Under the pieces are notes generated by a model. It did not search any database and was not told the DNA's origin. It saw nothing but the letters and a program-made list of their open reading frames with translations. A DNA stretch of 64,000 nt from Kitasatospora terrestris (lineage in GTDB: Bacteria; Actinomycetota; Actinomycetes; Streptomycetales; Streptomycetaceae), in contig NZ_BAABIS010000001.1 of the NCBI RefSeq assembly GCF_039542905.1, forward strand, positions 7,750,001-7,814,000, in the 5' to 3' direction. Below are positions 29,670 to 38,348 of the stretch, in pieces (position 1 is the stretch's first letter; every line of letters begins with the position of its first letter). The position numbers and the translations under genes are program-made.

Positions 29670-31499
29670 ATGGAATTCACACGTCGGCGGTGGTCGCAAC
29701 GCTTCCTCGCCCTGACGGCGATCCTTCTCTGCACGACGGCATTGCTTCCGGCCGCGGCCCACGCGGACAACCCGATCGTGCAGCACATCTACACCGCCGA
29801 CCCGGCACCGCTGGTCCACAACGGCCGGGTCTACCTGTACACCGGGCACGACGAGGACAACTCGACGACTTTCAGGATGCGCGACTGGCGGGTGTGGTCC
29901 TCGTCGGACATGGTGAACTGGACCGACCACGGCTCGCCGATGAGCCTGGCGACCTTCAGCTGGGCCGGCGCGGACGCCTGGGCGGGACAGGCCGTCCACC
30001 GCAACGGCAAGTTCTACTGGTACGTGCCGGTGCGCATGGCCAACGGGTCGCAAGCCATCGGAGTCGGGGTCTCGGACAGCCCCACCGGGCCGTTCCGTGA
30101 CGCGATCGGCGGCCCGCTGATCCAGAACTCCGAAATCGACCCCACCGTCTTCATCGACGACGACGGGCAGGCCTACCTGTATTACGGGAACCCGAGGCTG
30201 TGGTACGTGCGGCTCAACGCCGACATGATCTCGTACTCCGGCAGCCCGACGCAGATACCGCTGACCACCGCGGGGTTCGGCACCCGCACGGGAGACGCGA
30301 ACCGGCCCACCCTGTACGAGGAGGGCCCGTGGTTCTACAAGCGGAACGGCCTGTACTACATGGTGTTCGCGGCGAAGTGCTGTTCCGAGTCCATCGCCTA
30401 CTCCACCTCGCCCGGCCCGACCGGACCGTGGACGTACCGCGGCACCATCATGCCCACGCAGGGCGGCAGTTTCACGAACCACGTCGGCGTCGTCGACTTC
30501 AACGGCGGCTCGTACTTCTTCTACCACAACGGCGCTCTGCCGGGCGGCGGTGGCTACACCCGGTCGGTCGCGGTGGAGAAGTTCAGTTACAACGCCGACG
30601 GCACCATTCCGACGATCAACATGACGACGGCCGGGGCGCCGCAGGCCGGCACGCTCGATCCTTACGTCCGCCAGGAGGCCGAGACCATCGCGTGGGGCAG
30701 CGGCATCGAGACCGAACCCTCCAGCGAGGGCGGGATGAACATCGGCTGGATCGAGAACGGCGACTACACCAAGGTCAAGGGCGTGGCGTTCGGCGCCGGT
30801 GCCGGCTCGTTCACCGCCAGGGTGGCCTCGGCCACCAGCGGAGGCCGGGTCGAGCTGCACCTGGACAGTGCCACCGGGCCGACGGTCGGGACGTGCACGG
30901 TGTCAGGCACCGGGGGCTGGCAGACCTGGAGCACGGTCTCGTGCCCCGTCGCCGGTGCGACCGGGACCCACGACCTGTACCTGCGCTTCGCCGGTGGCAG
31001 CGGGTCCCTGTTCAACATGGACTGGTGGCAGTTCACCTCCGGCCGGCCCGCCTTCTCGTCGACCGCCGTCGCCCAGCACAGCGGCTACTGCCTGGACGAC
31101 CCCAACCAGAGCACCGCCGACGGCACCCAGTACCGGCAGTACACCTGCGGCACCGGTGAGGAACAGCGGTTCGACTTCCGCCCGGTGGCGGGGGTGGCGG
31201 ACACCTACTCCTTGGTGAACCGCTACAGCGGCAAGTGCCTCGACGTCGGCGGCGTCTCCACCGCCGACGGCGCGGCGGTCAACCAGTGGACCTGCCACGG
31301 CGGCACGAACCAGCAGTTCACGCTGCGACAATTCGCTGCCAACGACTACCAGCTCGTCGCGGTGCACAGCGGCAAGTGCGTGGACGTCAGCGGGATCTCC
31401 ACCACCGCCGGAGCGCTGGTCCACCAGTGGACGTGTGACTCCGCCGCGGCTCTGGCCACCAAGAAGAACCAGGTCTGGCGCCTGACCGGCAAGAGCTGA
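29670..31499 (+). CDS. Secreted GH43 arabinofuranosidase/xylosidase with CBM6 and ricin-type domains
   Basis: 609 aa; signal peptide 1-31. Five-bladed propeller of family GH43 at about 32-330 with base D44 (YTADPAPLVH), pKa-modulator D157 (EIDPTVF) and acid E218 (YEEGPWFY). Residues about 340-465 are a CBM6 beta-sandwich (RQEAETIAWGSG...GENGDY-like IENGDYTKVKGV, FNMDWW). A CBM13 trefoil fills 470-609 (SGYCLDDPNQST, SGKCLDVGGVST, SGKCVDVSGIST). Fits arabinoxylan debranching. It follows the feruloyl esterase, consistent with cooperation on esterified xylan. Confidence 0.86.
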   Translation: MEFTRRRWSQRFLALTAILLCTTALLPAAAHADNPIVQHIYTADPAPLVHNGRVYLYTGHDEDNSTTFRMRDWRVWSSSDMVNWTDHGSPMSLATFSWAGADAWAGQAVHRNGKFYWYVPVRMANGSQAIGVGVSDSPTGPFRDAIGGPLIQNSEIDPTVFIDDDGQAYLYYGNPRLWYVRLNADMISYSGSPTQIPLTTAGFGTRTGDANRPTLYEEGPWFYKRNGLYYMVFAAKCCSESIAYSTSPGPTGPWTYRGTIMPTQGGSFTNHVGVVDFNGGSYFFYHNGALPGGGGYTRSVAVEKFSYNADGTIPTINMTTAGAPQAGTLDPYVRQEAETIAWGSGIETEPSSEGGMNIGWIENGDYTKVKGVAFGAGAGSFTARVASATSGGRVELHLDSATGPTVGTCTVSGTGGWQTWSTVSCPVAGATGTHDLYLRFAGGSGSLFNMDWWQFTSGRPAFSSTAVAQHSGYCLDDPNQSTADGTQYRQYTCGTGEEQRFDFRPVAGVADTYSLVNRYSGKCLDVGGVSTADGAAVNQWTCHGGTNQQFTLRQFAANDYQLVAVHSGKCVDVSGISTTAGALVHQWTCDSAAALATKKNQVWRLTGKS

Positions 31500-31629
31500 C
31501 CACCGCGGGGTCGGGCCCGGGCCGGCAACTCGTCGCCCGACCCCGTCCAGAACCGTTCGCCGGCCGGGCGGTGACCGGCGAGGCTGCACGCGAACGTCCT
31601 TGCGGCGTGACCAGTCGGCGCGCCCGGCC

Positions 31630-31830
31630 CGAGGCGGGCGCGCGCTGGAAGCTTCCCGGCGCGGACGGTGCCCGGACCCCGCGACACGCCTCCGCCATCG
31701 CGCCGTGCCGCAGCACGTCGACGTCGTCGATGCTGTCGGAGCCGGCGAGCATGCCCGCCGTGGGCGAGCGACATCGCCATCACGCTGCTCATGGTCCGGC
31801 CTCGCGCCGCCGACGGCCGCACCGCGTCCC
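31630..31830 (-). pseudogene. Degenerate IS1380-like transposase fragment
   Basis: Read leftwards from 31752: MLAGSDSIDDVDVLRHGAM followed by GVRAPSAPGSFQRA. This is the well-known block of streptomycete IS1380-type transposases (MxAGADSIDDxDxLRHGGM...GVRAPSTLGTFLRAF). The 5' part lies in other frames (RGRTMSSVMAMSLAHGG) and no catalytic DDE core or inverted repeats are visible. Old, inactive remnant. Confidence 0.6.
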
Positions 31831-32068
31831 CGGTTCCGGACGGGAGCCGACGTGGGTCGGGTGGGCCCGTGAAGAACGTGACTGATCAGGGACCACGGAA
31901 CCGGAGGCCCGCGGCGGTCCCGGCCGGGGAGGTCTCCACCCGTGCCCGCGAGCCGAGTTGAGCGTTCGGCGCACCTGGGGGCAACCAATGCCCGGCCGCG
32001 TTCCGGTGACTCGATCGTTACGCACGCGGGTCGACGCGAGGGCTTGGCGGCCCTTATCGCAGGCCGTA
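31831..32068. other. Gap before xylF
   Basis: No gene recognised between the transposase remnant and the xylF leader. A frame fused to xylF could be read from about 31942 but has no ribosome site and no homology. Confidence 0.4.
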
Positions 32069-32085
32069 TGTTGTCGCAGGCAACA
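32069..32085. promoter_or_regulatory. Inverted repeat upstream of xylF
   Basis: TGTTG-TCGCAGG-CAACA, five-base perfect arms, about 105 bp upstream of the xylF start. A reasonable site for the ROK regulator encoded at the operon's end. Confidence 0.4.
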
Positions 32086-32190
32086 AACCGGGGCCGGCTG
32101 CTTCCCCGCTCCGTGCCCGTGCCCATCCCCACCCTTCATCAGCCACGCACGTCCGGCGCAGATCGGACACGCCTCGAAAGGACCCTGCCC

Positions 32191-33285
32191 ATGCGCAAGG
32201 GATTCCTGTTCGCCACCGCTGCCGTGTCAGCGGCCCTGCTCTCCACGGTCACCGCCTGCGGCTCCTCGGGCTCCGGTGCCGACTCGGCGGGCGCCAAGAA
32301 GCCGAAGATCGGCGTGATCCTGCCGGACAGCAAGTCGTCCGTCCGCTGGGAGACCGCGGACCGGCCGTACCTCGCCGCGGCCTTCAAGGCCGCCGGCGTG
32401 GACTACGACATCCAGAACGCCGAGGGCGACAAGCAGGCGTTCCAGACCATCGCCGACCAGATGATCACCAGTGGCGTGAACGTGCTGGTCATCGTCAACC
32501 TGGACAGCGGCACCGGCAAGGCCGTCCTCGACAAGGCCAAGGCCCAGGGCGTGGCCACCATCGACTACGACCGGCTCACCCTCGGCGGCTCCGCCCAGTA
32601 CTACGTCAGCTTCGACAACACCCAGGTCGGCAAGCTCCAGGGCCAGGGCCTGGCGAAGTGTCTGAGCGAGACGGGCGCCAAGAACCCCGTCGTCGCCGAG
32701 CTCAACGGCTCCCCGACGGACAACAACGCCACCCTGTTCGCCAACGGCTACAACAGCGTGCTGGACCCGCTGTACGCCTCCGGCGAGTACACCAAGGGCC
32801 CCAACCAGTCGGTGCCCGACTGGGACAACGCCCAGGCCCAGACCATCTTCGAGCAGATGTACACCAGCCAGCCGAACATCGGCGGGGTGCTCGCGGCCAA
32901 CGACGGTCTGGCGAACTCGGCCATCGCCGTGCTGCGCAAGAACCACCGCAACGGGCAGGTCCCGATCACCGGTCAGGACGCCACCGTGCAGGGCCTGCAG
33001 AACATCCTCGCGGGCGACCAGTGCATGACCGTCTACAAGGCCGTTAAGAAGGAGGCCGACGCGGCGTCGGCCCTCGCGGTGGAGCTGGCCGGAGGCAAGA
33101 AGAGCCAGACCACCGCCACCGTCAACGACCCGACCGGCAAGCGTGACGTCCCGTCGGTGCTGCTGGCCCCCGAGGCCATCACCAAGAGCAACATCCAGGA
33201 CGTCATCACCGACGGCTACGTCACCAAGGCGCAGCTGTGCACCGGCGACTACGACGCGCTGTGCGCGAAGGCCGGCATCAAGTAG
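32191..33285 (+). CDS. xylF: Xylose ABC transporter, substrate-binding lipoprotein
   Basis: 364 aa, ATG after GAAAGGACC. Lipoprotein signal with lipobox VTAC (Cys about 23). Periplasmic-binding-protein type 1 fold: IGVILPDSKSSVRWETADRPYLAAAF, QAFQTIADQMITSGVNVLVIV, VLAANDGLANSAIAVL and ITGQDATVQGLQNILAGDQCMTVYKAV, all characteristic of XylF/ChvE binding proteins. Binds D-xylose or related monosaccharides and delivers them to XylH/XylG. First gene of xylF-xylG-xylH-ROK; the same order is known in S. coelicolor (SCO6009-6011 plus SCO6008). Confidence 0.9.
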   Translation: MRKGFLFATAAVSAALLSTVTACGSSGSGADSAGAKKPKIGVILPDSKSSVRWETADRPYLAAAFKAAGVDYDIQNAEGDKQAFQTIADQMITSGVNVLVIVNLDSGTGKAVLDKAKAQGVATIDYDRLTLGGSAQYYVSFDNTQVGKLQGQGLAKCLSETGAKNPVVAELNGSPTDNNATLFANGYNSVLDPLYASGEYTKGPNQSVPDWDNAQAQTIFEQMYTSQPNIGGVLAANDGLANSAIAVLRKNHRNGQVPITGQDATVQGLQNILAGDQCMTVYKAVKKEADAASALAVELAGGKKSQTTATVNDPTGKRDVPSVLLAPEAITKSNIQDVITDGYVTKAQLCTGDYDALCAKAGIK

Positions 33286-33303
33286 GCGCTCGGCCCTACC
33301 GGT

Positions 33304-33332
33304 GGGCCCCGGCCGCCGCCGGCCCGGGGCCC
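33304..33332 (+). terminator. Hairpin between xylF and xylG (attenuator-like)
   Basis: GGGCCCCGG / CCGGGGCCC, nine-base perfect stem, 11-nt GC loop, 75-bp gap. Typical for partial termination or mRNA stabilisation that makes binding protein more abundant than the ATPase. Confidence 0.65.
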
Positions 33333-33360
33333 GCTCCGCCCATCCCCAGGAGCCTCACCC

Positions 33361-34140
33361 ATGACAGAAACACCGACTCTCGAGTTGCGCGGGATCGACA
33401 AGAGCTTCGGCCCCGTCCAGGTCCTGCACGACGTCGCGCTCAGCGCCTACGCGGGGGAGGTCACGGCACTCGTCGGCGACAACGGCGCGGGCAAGTCGAC
33501 GCTCGTCAAGTGCATCGGCGGGATCCACCCCATCGACGCCGGTGACTACCTCTTCGAAGGCCGGCCCGTCCAGGTGCACAGCCCGCGCGACGCCGCCGCA
33601 CTCGGCGTGGAGATCGTCTACCAGGACCTCGCGCTGTGCGACAACCTCGACATCGTGCAGAACATGTTCCTCGGCCGGGAGAAGCGCCGGGGCATGGTGC
33701 TCGACGACTCGACCATGGAGGAGATGGCCGCCGCGACGCTCAGGGGGCTCTCCGTACGGACCGTCAAGTCCCTGCGCCAGAAGGTCTCCAGCCTCTCCGG
33801 CGGCCAGCGCCAGACCGTGGCCATCGCCAAGGCGGTGCTGTGGAACAGCAAGCTCGTGGTCCTCGACGAGCCCACCGCGGCGCTGGGCGTCGCCCAGACC
33901 GCGCAGGTCCTGGAACTCGTGCGCCGGCTGGCCGACAACGGGCTGGCCGTCGTCCTCATCTCGCACAACATGAACGACGTCTTCGCGGTCTCCGACCGGA
34001 TCGCCGCGCTCTACCTCGGACGGATGGCCGCCCAGGTCAGGGCCTCCGACGTGACCCACTCCCAGGTCGTCGAACTGATCACCTCGGGCCGCAGCGGCGA
34101 CCTCGGCCCCCGGACCACCCCCAACGGAGCCGCCGCATGA
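33361..34140 (+). CDS. xylG: Xylose ABC transporter, ATPase subunit
   Basis: 259 aa single nucleotide-binding domain: Walker A GDNGAGKST (39-47), signature LSGGQ (145-149), Walker B with E170 in LVVLDEPTAALG. Many XylG/RbsA proteins have two fused ATPase domains; this one has one, as in the streptomycete xylFGH. Its stop overlaps the xylH start (ATGA). Confidence 0.9.
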   Translation: MTETPTLELRGIDKSFGPVQVLHDVALSAYAGEVTALVGDNGAGKSTLVKCIGGIHPIDAGDYLFEGRPVQVHSPRDAAALGVEIVYQDLALCDNLDIVQNMFLGREKRRGMVLDDSTMEEMAAATLRGLSVRTVKSLRQKVSSLSGGQRQTVAIAKAVLWNSKLVVLDEPTAALGVAQTAQVLELVRRLADNGLAVVLISHNMNDVFAVSDRIAALYLGRMAAQVRASDVTHSQVVELITSGRSGDLGPRTTPNGAAA

Positions 34141-35411
34141 CCGCGCTCGCCCCCCAGAAGCCCGAGCGGCCGAACCGGCCCACCGACCCCGCGGAAGGCC
34201 GGCCCCTGACCGCCGGCCTGGCGGACATCGGCCGCGGCTACGTCCAGCAGGTGCGCGCGGGCGAGCTCGGCGCCCTTCCCGCCGTCGCCGGCCTGGTCGT
34301 GCTGTGCGTGTTCTTCTCCCTCCTGCGCCCGGTCTTCCTGTCCAACCTGAACTTCGCCAACCTGCTCACCCAGAGCGCGGGCAGCATCGCCATCGCCATG
34401 GGGCTGGTCTTCGTCCTGCTCCTCGGCGAGATCGACCTGTCCGCCGGATACGCCAGCGGTGTCTGCGCCGCGGTCCTGGCCATCCTGCTGACCGACCACG
34501 GCTGGCCCTGGTACGCCGCGGTCGCCGCCGCCATGCTGACCGGCGCGGTCATCGGCCTGCTCATCGGCACGCTCGTCGCCAAGGTCGGCATCCCCTCCTT
34601 CGTGGTGACGCTGGCCGCGTTCCTCGGTTTCCAGGGCATCGTCCTGATCCTGCTGAAGGAGGGCACGAACGTCTCCATCAAGGACCCCACCATCCTGGCC
34701 ATCGCGAACGACAACCTCAGCCCCGCCCTCGGCTGGGCCCTGCTGGCCTGCTGCGCCGCCGGACACGCCGCCCTGCAACTGCGCCGCAGCCGCGACCGGC
34801 GCGGCCGGGGCCTCGCCGGCACCCCGGTGGCACTCCTCACCATCCGGACCGGCGCCGTCGTCGTGCTCGGCGGCGCGGCCGTGTACCTGCTCAACCAGGA
34901 GCGCAGCCGCAACATCGTCATCGGCTCCCTCACCGGCGTGCCCGTCGTCGTGCCCGTGATCGGGGCCCTCGTCCTGCTCGGGACGTTCACCCTGCAGCGG
35001 ACCGGCTTCGGCCTGCACGTCTACGCTGTGGGCGGCAGCGCCGAAGCCGCCCGCCGGGCCGGGATCAACGTCACCTTCATCCGCACCGCCGCCTTCGTCA
35101 TCTGCTCCTGCCTGGCGGCCGTCGGCGGCATCATCGCCGCCTCCCGGGGCAACTCCGTGGACCCCAACACCGGCGGAAGCAACGTCCTGCTGCTCGCCGT
35201 CGGCAGCGCCGTCATCGGCGGCACCAGCCTGTTCGGCGGTCGCGGCCGCGTCGTCGACGCCGTGCTGGGCGGCCTGGTCGTCGCGGTGATCCAGAACGGC
35301 ATGGGCCTGATGGGATACAGCTCGGGCGTCAAGTACGCTGTCACGGGATCGGTTCTGCTGGTGGCTGCCGGTGTGGACGCCATGTCCCGCCGCCGCACAG
35401 CCCGACGATGA
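34137..35411 (+). CDS. xylH: Xylose ABC transporter, permease
   Basis: 424 aa. BPD_transp_2 permease with about ten hydrophobic segments, including GSIAIAMGLVFVLLLGEIDLSAGYASGV (the LSxG permease signature), GGIIAASRGNSVDPNTGGSNVLLLAVGSAVIGGTSLFGGRGRVVDAVLGG and VKYAVTGSVLLVAAGVD. ATG start shared with the xylG stop. 13 bp before the ROK gene. Confidence 0.9.
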   Translation: MTALAPQKPERPNRPTDPAEGRPLTAGLADIGRGYVQQVRAGELGALPAVAGLVVLCVFFSLLRPVFLSNLNFANLLTQSAGSIAIAMGLVFVLLLGEIDLSAGYASGVCAAVLAILLTDHGWPWYAAVAAAMLTGAVIGLLIGTLVAKVGIPSFVVTLAAFLGFQGIVLILLKEGTNVSIKDPTILAIANDNLSPALGWALLACCAAGHAALQLRRSRDRRGRGLAGTPVALLTIRTGAVVVLGGAAVYLLNQERSRNIVIGSLTGVPVVVPVIGALVLLGTFTLQRTGFGLHVYAVGGSAEAARRAGINVTFIRTAAFVICSCLAAVGGIIAASRGNSVDPNTGGSNVLLLAVGSAVIGGTSLFGGRGRVVDAVLGGLVVAVIQNGMGLMGYSSGVKYAVTGSVLLVAAGVDAMSRRRTARR

Positions 35412-35424
35412 GGGTCGCCCGCCG

Positions 35425-36702
35425 ATGAAAGCCGGTCCTTCCCAGGAAGAGGTCCGCCAGCACAACCTGGGTGCCCTGCTGCGCCTCGTGCACTTCGACG
35501 GGCCGACCTCGCGGGCCGTCCTGGCGACCCGGCTCGGCCTCAACCGCAGCACCATCCTGGGCCTGGTCGGCGATCTCGCGGCCGCGGGCCTGGTCCGCGA
35601 GGAGTTGCCGCAGGAGACCGGCCGGGCCGGGAGGCCCTCGCTGGTCGTCCGGCCCGAGCCCGCCCGCGTGCACGTCCTGGCGGTGGACCTGGGCGTGGAG
35701 CGCCTGGCCGCGGCCCTCATCGGACTCGGCGGCGTGTTCCTGGACCGGCGCGAGTGCCCCTGGCCCGACGGGCACCCGCAGGACCCCGCGCGGGTGGCCG
35801 CCGTCCTCGCGGGATTCGCCCACGAGATGCTGGCCCGCGCACCGGCCGGCAGCTCGTGCGTCGGCGTCGCCGTGGCGGTACGCGGCATCGTCCGCCACCC
35901 CGACGGGCTGGTCAGCCTCACCCCCAACATGGGTTGGAAGGGCGTCGACTTCGCCGGTGCGTTCGCCGACCGGCTCCGCCCGGACCTCCCGGACGTCCCG
36001 GTCCTCGTCGCGAACGAGGCCAATCTCGGCGCGCTCGCCGAGCACCGGCGCGGCATCGGCCGCGGAAGCCAGAACCTCGTCTACCTCCACGGCGAGATCG
36101 GCATCGGCGCCGGAGTGATCATCGACGGTGAACTCCTGCGCGGCGAACGCGGATACGCCGGCGAGGTCGGCCACATGACCGTCAACCCGTACCGGGGGCG
36201 GCCGTGCGGCTGCGGCGCCCGCGGCTGCCTGGAAGCCGAGGCGGGGGAGCGCGCCCTCCTGGAAGCCGCCGGCCGGGACGGCCGCGTCACCGGGGCCGAC
36301 GCCGTGCGGTCGGTGGTCACGGCCGCGGACCGCGGGGACGTCACCGCGCGGGAGGCCCTGCACCGCGTCGGAGACTGGCTCGGCATCGGCATCGCGAACG
36401 TCGCCAACCTCTTCGACCCGGACCTGGTCGTCCTCGGCGGCACCCTCCGGGACGTCTTCCTCGGATCCGCCGCGCAGGTGCGCAGCCAGATCAACACCAA
36501 CACCCTTGCCGCGGTGCGGGAGAACCTGCGGCTGCGGGTCAGCGAACTCGGCGCCGACACCGTCCTGATCGGCGCCGCCGAACTGGCGTTCTCCGAGGTG
36601 CTCTCCCGGCCGTTGGAGACGCTGACCCGGATCTCGGAGCAACGCCAGGGCCCGCCGGGCCCGCCCCGTGACACCGAGCCCGTCCGTACCCGGGCCGACT
36701 GA
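35425..36702 (+). CDS. ROK-family regulator (Rok7B7-type, xylose operon)
   Basis: 425 aa: winged HTH (about 10-70, LVHFDGPTSRAVLATRLGLNRSTILGLVGDLAAAGLV) plus sugar-kinase-like ROK domain with ATP-binding VLAVDLGVERLAAAL and zinc motif CGCGARGCLE (about 260-270); GYAGEVGHMTVNP is the ROK signature containing the zinc His. In S. coelicolor the orthologous position is rok7B7, a pleiotropic regulator of carbon use and antibiotic production beside xylFGH. Here it is last in the operon, which suggests autoregulation. Confidence 0.88.
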   Translation: MKAGPSQEEVRQHNLGALLRLVHFDGPTSRAVLATRLGLNRSTILGLVGDLAAAGLVREELPQETGRAGRPSLVVRPEPARVHVLAVDLGVERLAAALIGLGGVFLDRRECPWPDGHPQDPARVAAVLAGFAHEMLARAPAGSSCVGVAVAVRGIVRHPDGLVSLTPNMGWKGVDFAGAFADRLRPDLPDVPVLVANEANLGALAEHRRGIGRGSQNLVYLHGEIGIGAGVIIDGELLRGERGYAGEVGHMTVNPYRGRPCGCGARGCLEAEAGERALLEAAGRDGRVTGADAVRSVVTAADRGDVTAREALHRVGDWLGIGIANVANLFDPDLVVLGGTLRDVFLGSAAQVRSQINTNTLAAVRENLRLRVSELGADTVLIGAAELAFSEVLSRPLETLTRISEQRQGPPGPPRDTEPVRTRAD

Positions 36703-36777
36703 CGCTTCCCGAACGGGAGCAGGCCGACGGGCCACCAGCCGCGGAGCCGCGGAACCGCGCGAGAGGACCCAGGACCC

Positions 36778-37275
36778 GTGGTGAACCCGCTCGACGCTCC
36801 GGACGCGGTGTCAGCCGTGGCGGAACAACTTGAGGAGTTGCTCGACGAATCCGTCTTCGTCTCGTTCATCCACCTGTTCCACGTGGTCCCGGTGGCCGGG
36901 ACCGCACGCGGTCACGACTCGGTGAAGGGTCTCGCGCAAGCCGTGTTCGACGCGGGGCCCAGTGGGCACCGGGTGGGCTCGGTCGCGCTGTTCGAGTCCC
37001 CACGGGCGTGGCGGGACGTCTTCCGCCGACAGGTGACCGAGGGGATCATGAGCCCCGCCGCCAGGCACTCGGGCCCCGGCCCGGCCTCGCCGGCCGACAT
37101 CCGGCGGGCCGGTGAACTCGCCGACGGCGTCGCCGACCTCATCGGAGCACATCTCGGACCCGTCCTGAGCTCGGGCGACGTCGACGGCCCGCACACGGGG
37201 TACATCTGGTGGCGCAACCTGCTGCTGGTCACCGGCGACTGGGCCACCGTCCTGCATTTCGGGATCTGCGACTGA
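36778..37275 (+). CDS. Hypothetical protein
   Basis: 165 aa from a GTG (two tandem GTGs at 36778 and 36781). No family I can name. Starts with an acidic helix (PDAVSAVAEQLEELLDES), then VFVSFIHLFHVVPVAGTARGHDS and an Ile/Trp-rich C-terminus (TGYIWWRNLLLVTGDWATVLHFG). Soluble. Follows the ROK gene by 75 bp; could be in the same transcript. Confidence 0.6.
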   Translation: MVNPLDAPDAVSAVAEQLEELLDESVFVSFIHLFHVVPVAGTARGHDSVKGLAQAVFDAGPSGHRVGSVALFESPRAWRDVFRRQVTEGIMSPAARHSGPGPASPADIRRAGELADGVADLIGAHLGPVLSSGDVDGPHTGYIWWRNLLLVTGDWATVLHFGICD

Positions 37276-37305
37276 CCCGGCACGCCCCCGCCGACCGGGG
37301 CCGCG

Positions 37306-38220
37306 CTACGACTCCTCGCAGGTGGCCAGTGCGGTGCGCGCCAGTGCGCGCAGCCAGGTGTGGGCGGGGTCGGTGTCGTAGCGCTGGTGCCACGACAGGT
37401 ACACCCGTGCCGCGGGGAGTTCGAGCGGAAGGGGGAGTGCGATCAGGCCGAGGTCGGCGACCGCGGTGCGGGTGGTGATTTCGGGGACGGTGATCAGGAG
37501 ATCGGTGCCGCGCGCGAACTCCAGCGCGGCTGCTTCCGTGGGGGCGGCCGCCACCACGCGGCGGGTGAGGCCGAGCTGGGCGAGGGCGTCGTCGACGGCG
37601 TTGCCGAGGTTTCCGCGTCGTGAGACGGTGACGTGTTCGGCGGCGGCGTACTGCTGGGCGGTGACGGTTCGGGCGCGGGCGAGGGGGTGCCCCTGCCGCA
37701 CGACGGCGACGAGCCGGGTCTCGCCCACGTGCTCGGCGCGGATGTCGGGTGCGCCCGGGAGGTTGGCGTTCGCCTCCAGATCGACCTCGCCGCGTCGCAG
37801 TCCGGGGGTGTCGGCGCTCGACTCCGCGACGAAGCGCAGTCGCACGCCCGGCGCCTGTCCGCGTACGGCCGCGAGCAGCGCGGGGCCGCTGAGGGCGACC
37901 AGGGAGTCGTGCCAGCGGAGCGTGAAGGTGCGCTCCAGCGTGGCCGGATCGAGTGCACGGCTCGGTGCCAGTACGCCCCGGACCTGGTGCAGCAGCTCGT
38001 GCACCTGCTCCCGGACGGCGATCGCATAGGGCGTCGGGGTCATGGTGCGGCCGGTGCGCACCAGGATCTGGTCCCCGGTCGTGCGCCGGATCCGGCCCAG
38101 ACTCCGGCTCATCGCCGGGGCGGTGACGTGCAGGCGCTCGGCGGCCCCGGCCACGCTGCCCTCCTCCAGCAGCGCGTCGAGCGCGGTGAGCAGATTCAAA
38201 TCCAATTGCACGGGAGTCAT
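37306..38220 (-). CDS. LysR-family transcriptional regulator
   Basis: 304 aa from the ATG at 38218-38220 (an ATG 18 bases upstream is possible). HTH in QLDLNLLTALDALLEEGSVAGAAERLHVTAPAMSRSLGRIRRTTGDQIL; effector-binding domain follows. Divergent from the IMPase-like gene over about 110 bp, the classical LysR arrangement for activation of the neighbour. Confidence 0.88.
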   Translation of the reverse strand: MTPVQLDLNLLTALDALLEEGSVAGAAERLHVTAPAMSRSLGRIRRTTGDQILVRTGRTMTPTPYAIAVREQVHELLHQVRGVLAPSRALDPATLERTFTLRWHDSLVALSGPALLAAVRGQAPGVRLRFVAESSADTPGLRRGEVDLEANANLPGAPDIRAEHVGETRLVAVVRQGHPLARARTVTAQQYAAAEHVTVSRRGNLGNAVDDALAQLGLTRRVVAAAPTEAAALEFARGTDLLITVPEITTRTAVADLGLIALPLPLELPAARVYLSWHQRYDTDPAHTWLRALARTALATCEES

Positions 38221-38348
38221 CCCAGTCGTGCTTGACATGCAGTTGAGGTTAATGGATGGGGCGGATAGCGTCGTCACCACGGCGCAGGACGGAACGCCCC
38301 GCCTGGCCCGGAATCCTCAACACCCCTTGCTCAGACGGGAGTACACCC

